Under the pieces are notes generated by a model. The model made no database searches, had not been told where the DNA came from, and saw only the letters and a program-made list of their open reading frames with translations. From Desulfobacteraceae bacterium UBA5852 (lineage in GTDB: Bacteria; Desulfobacterota; Desulfobacteria; Desulfobacterales; UBA5852): DNA of 7,252 nucleotides. Location: NCBI GenBank assembly GCA_002432195.1, contig DJGG01000276.1, positions 21,341-28,592 of the forward strand, in the 5' to 3' direction. A program made the position numbers and the translations under genes. How positions within the stretch are numbered: position 1 is the stretch's first letter; each line of letters opens with the position of its first letter. Below are positions 6,087-7,252 of this stretch, piece by piece.

Positions 6087-6410
6087 ATGGACATCCGCAC
6101 CTGTCCCCGGCACCCCATCGACGTGCCCATCGTCTGCTCCCCGTTCCTCTCCCGATCCCGGGGCTGCAGCGGCGGCCTGATGCGCAATTACGGCCTCAAG
6201 GGCCTCTATTTCGAATCCAGCACCGCCTTCGGCGTGGGCACCGTGCTGCTGGTGCGCATGGCGGGCGGATCCAACGCCCCCTTTCCCGCCTGCCTGGAGG
6301 AAGGTTTCCGCACCATCGCCCTGGCGGAGGTGAAATGGACCCGCCCGGCCACGGTGGAGGGGCGGGAAGGCTATGGCCTGGGCTTGAAGTACATGTCCAT
6401 GGGCGGTTAG
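6087..6410 (+). CDS. Single-domain PilZ-like protein
   Basis: A 107-residue protein that appears to be one PilZ domain, the common c-di-GMP receptor fold. It opens with an RxxxR motif (R4-TCP-R8, then HPIDVPIVC) and has N34-YGLKG39 in the position of the (D/N)xSxxG motif, followed by LYFESSTAFGVGTVLLVRM, matching PilZ strand order, and AEVKWTRP...YGLGLKYMSM at the end, matching the closing strands. The usual serine of the second motif is glycine (G36), as in the PilZ domain of the upstream kinase. ATG 6087 is preceded by GAGGAGG (6075-6081), which overlaps the stop of the synthase-like gene (6074-6076), so the two are probably translated from one messenger. It could act as a c-di-GMP-responsive adaptor for the preceding proteins. 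That role is inference; the PilZ call rests on motifs. Confidence 0.82.
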   Translation: MDIRTCPRHPIDVPIVCSPFLSRSRGCSGGLMRNYGLKGLYFESSTAFGVGTVLLVRMAGGSNAPFPACLEEGFRTIALAEVKWTRPATVEGREGYGLGLKYMSMGG

Positions 6411-6511
6411 GCGGCCTGCGCCCCGAAACGCACCCCCCGGCGTTACCCCCCCTCCCATGGCCCGTCCCAGGGCGTCCGGTTCCTCGCCGTTTGATCCCTG
6501 CCCCTCCACCA

Positions 6512-6550
6512 GGCGGTTCGGGTATTGATTGCACGTGGCGGTTCGCGGTA
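6512..6550 (+). repeat. Imperfect direct repeat around a -35-like element
   Basis: GGCGGTTCGGGTA (6512-6524) and GGCGGTTCGCGGTA (6537-6550) are the same apart from one inserted C, with starts 25 bases apart. They bracket TTGATT (6525-6530). Two copies at about two and a half helical turns could be binding sites for a regulator of the downstream promoter candidate. Confidence 0.35.
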
Positions 6551-6554
6551 CAAG
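6525..6554 (+). promoter_or_regulatory. Possible sigma70-type promoter for ettA
   Basis: TTGATT (6525-6530) and TACAAG (6549-6554) are spaced by 18 bases, each with 4 of 6 consensus matches. The -35 sits between the two direct repeats. Transcription would begin near 6561, giving a structured leader of about 220 bases before ettA. It is the most AT-rich spot in the gap, which supports it only mildly. Confidence 0.3.
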
Positions 6555-6635
6555 GCGGCCGTCAGTCACCCATGGACCCATGCGCCTGCGGGTGAACCCG
6601 GCGCAGGCCGCAAGGCCCGCCGCGCAGCGCACGAC

Positions 6636-6660
6636 GAGCATCCCGCCACGGCGGGTGCTC
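6636..6660 (+). terminator. Hairpin, possible weak terminator or leader structure
   Basis: GAGCA (6636-6640) pairs with TGCTC (6656-6660), and CCCGC (6642-6646) with GCGGG (6651-6655), leaving a bulged T6641 and a CACG loop. The next bases are ACCATGCC, not a T run, so intrinsic termination is doubtful. It is the longest stem between the PilZ gene and ettA. Confidence 0.3.
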
Positions 6661-6780
6661 ACCATGCCATTCGGCAGGGGCCGGGTGCCCGCCCGGGGCG
6701 GAATATGCCGGCCCGCTGCGCCCTTTGCCCCGGACGCCATCTCCCCCCACCGGGGGGACCCGTCAATGGAGGTCGACCCA

Positions 6781-7252
6781 ATGGCCCAGGAACCCAACAA
6801 GATCATCTTCTCCATGGTGCGGGTGAGCCGGTACCACCACAAGCGCCCGATCCTGGAGGACATCTCCCTGTCCTACTTCTACGGCGCCAAGATCGGCGTC
6901 CTGGGGTTGAACGGCGCGGGCAAGAGCACCCTGCTGCGCATCATGGCCGGCGTGGACACGGAGTTCAACGGCGAGCTCATCCGCTCCCCGGGCTACAGCG
7001 TGGGCTTTCTGGAGCAGGAACCCCACCTGGACGAGGGGCTCACCGTGCGCCGGATCGTCGAACAGGGCGTCCAGGAAACCGTGGACCTGCTGGCCGAGTT
7101 CAACCGCATCAACGAGCAATTCGCCGAGCCCATGTCCGCGGAGGCCATGGACAAGCTCATCGCCCGCCAGGGGGAGGTCCAGGAGAAGCTCGACGCCCTG
7201 GACGCCTGGGACCTGGACTCGCGTCTGGAGATGGCCATGGACGCCCTGCGCT
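6781..7252 (+). CDS. ettA: EttA-type ABC-F translational regulator ATPase, 3' end outside the window
   Basis: The first 157 residues of an ABC-F protein, cut by the right edge. EttA binds the ribosomal exit site and gates early elongation according to cellular ATP/ADP; it is cytoplasmic and has no membrane domain. The first ATP-binding domain opens with KIIFSMVRVSRYHHKRPILE, and the Walker A is GLNGAGKST at 42-50 with K48. LRIMAGVDTEFNGE and GYSVGFLEQEPHLDE are typical EttA blocks. The charged helical stretch TVDLLAEFNRIN through GEVQEKLDALDAWDLDSRLE fits the EttA arm insertion. The first signature motif, Walker B, linker and second ATPase domain lie beyond the edge. ATG 6781 is chosen because GGAGGT at 6768-6773 is 7 bases upstream and the N-terminus matches the family. 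ATG 6766 is in frame but lies just before that site. A full protein would be about 555-560 residues. Confidence 0.93.
   Translation, partial: MAQEPNKIIFSMVRVSRYHHKRPILEDISLSYFYGAKIGVLGLNGAGKSTLLRIMAGVDTEFNGELIRSPGYSVGFLEQEPHLDEGLTVRRIVEQGVQETVDLLAEFNRINEQFAEPMSAEAMDKLIARQGEVQEKLDALDAWDLDSRLEMAMDALR

Larger units (their letters stand above)
6411..6780 (+). other. Non-coding gap before ettA, rich in hairpins
   Basis: This 370-base gap holds no gene I can support. Inverted repeats include 6584-6608 (GCCTGC and GCAGGC around a GGGTGAACCC inner stem with a bulge), 6636-6660 (GAGCA-CCCGC against GCGGG-TGCTC with one bulged T), 6681-6696 (CCGGG and CCCGG, 6-base loop) and 6742-6758 (TCCCCCC and GGGGGGA, 3-base loop). 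The last ends 9 bases before the ettA Shine-Dalgarno sequence. An imperfect direct repeat lies near 6512-6550. No tRNA-like T-loop or known riboswitch core was recognised. The first 100 bases, 6411-6510, look featureless apart from C runs. The frame is open from 6529 into ettA, but only because of the high GC content. Confidence 0.6.

Noticed and set aside
5156..6187. 343-codon minus-strand frame opposite the GT5-like gene
   Set aside because: Its translation is rich in Gly, Pro, Arg and His with no domain, and the plus strand has ribosome sites and family motifs.
3897..6411. GGGCGGTTAGG present at 3897-3907 and again at 6401-6411
   Set aside because: The second copy is the coding end of the PilZ gene, and an 11-base GC-rich match in 7 kb is weak evidence for a shared site.
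6572..6595. Seven-codon frame MDPCACG as a possible leader peptide for ettA
   Set aside because: There is no Shine-Dalgarno sequence, and a frame this short is expected by chance.
6529..6780. In-frame upstream extension of ettA
   Set aside because: The frame is open but ATG 6781 has GGAGGT at 7 bases and the family N-terminus begins there. The upstream translation is low-complexity.

Overview
The window is very GC-rich DNA with tightly packed genes, all on the plus strand. It looks like a proteobacterial chromosome. The best lineage clue is the start of an EttA-type ABC-F protein at the right edge. Its wording (NKIIFSMVRVS, SYFYGAKIG, SPGYSVGFLEQEP) resembles, from memory, the deltaproteobacterial/Nitrospirae-style EttA more than the E. 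coli type. A DUF3786-like protein at the left edge fits the same anaerobe-rich groups. A high-GC gammaproteobacterium cannot be excluded, and no phylogeny was run. No rRNA, tRNA, CRISPR array, transposase or insertion sequence was seen.

Layout. (1) Positions 1-500 hold the 3' part of a DUF3786-like gene. (2) Positions 720-3685 hold a translationally coupled two-component pair: a soluble PilZ-GAF-PAS-PAS histidine kinase of the NarL/DegS class, then a NarL/LuxR-type response regulator, joined by an ATGA overlap. A leader of about 200 bases with a possible promoter precedes the kinase. (3) Positions 3686-3974 are non-coding. They hold two adjacent inverted repeats, one a near-perfect 30-base palindrome, then a weak promoter candidate and a strong hairpin. 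(4) Positions 3975-6410 hold five small or medium genes, each with a good ribosome-binding site: a STAS-like protein, a stand-alone receiver (REC) protein, a free-standing CBM48/AMPK-type glycogen-binding domain, a protein matching only the N-terminal half of glycogen/starch synthase (GT5), and a single-domain PilZ protein. (5) Positions 6411-6780 are non-coding, with direct repeats and several hairpins. (6) From 6781 to the edge is the start of ettA.

How the genes may work together (inference). The kinase and regulator form a complete phosphorelay with a possible c-di-GMP input. The next five genes are nearly all non-enzymatic signalling or binding modules: STAS, REC, glycogen-binding, a glycogen synthase half lacking recognisable catalytic signatures, and PilZ. 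The most interesting reading is a regulatory module linking cyclic-di-GMP and phosphorelay signals to storage polysaccharide. Both PilZ domains carry the same Ser-to-Gly change in their second motif. DUF3786 and EttA look like unrelated neighbours.
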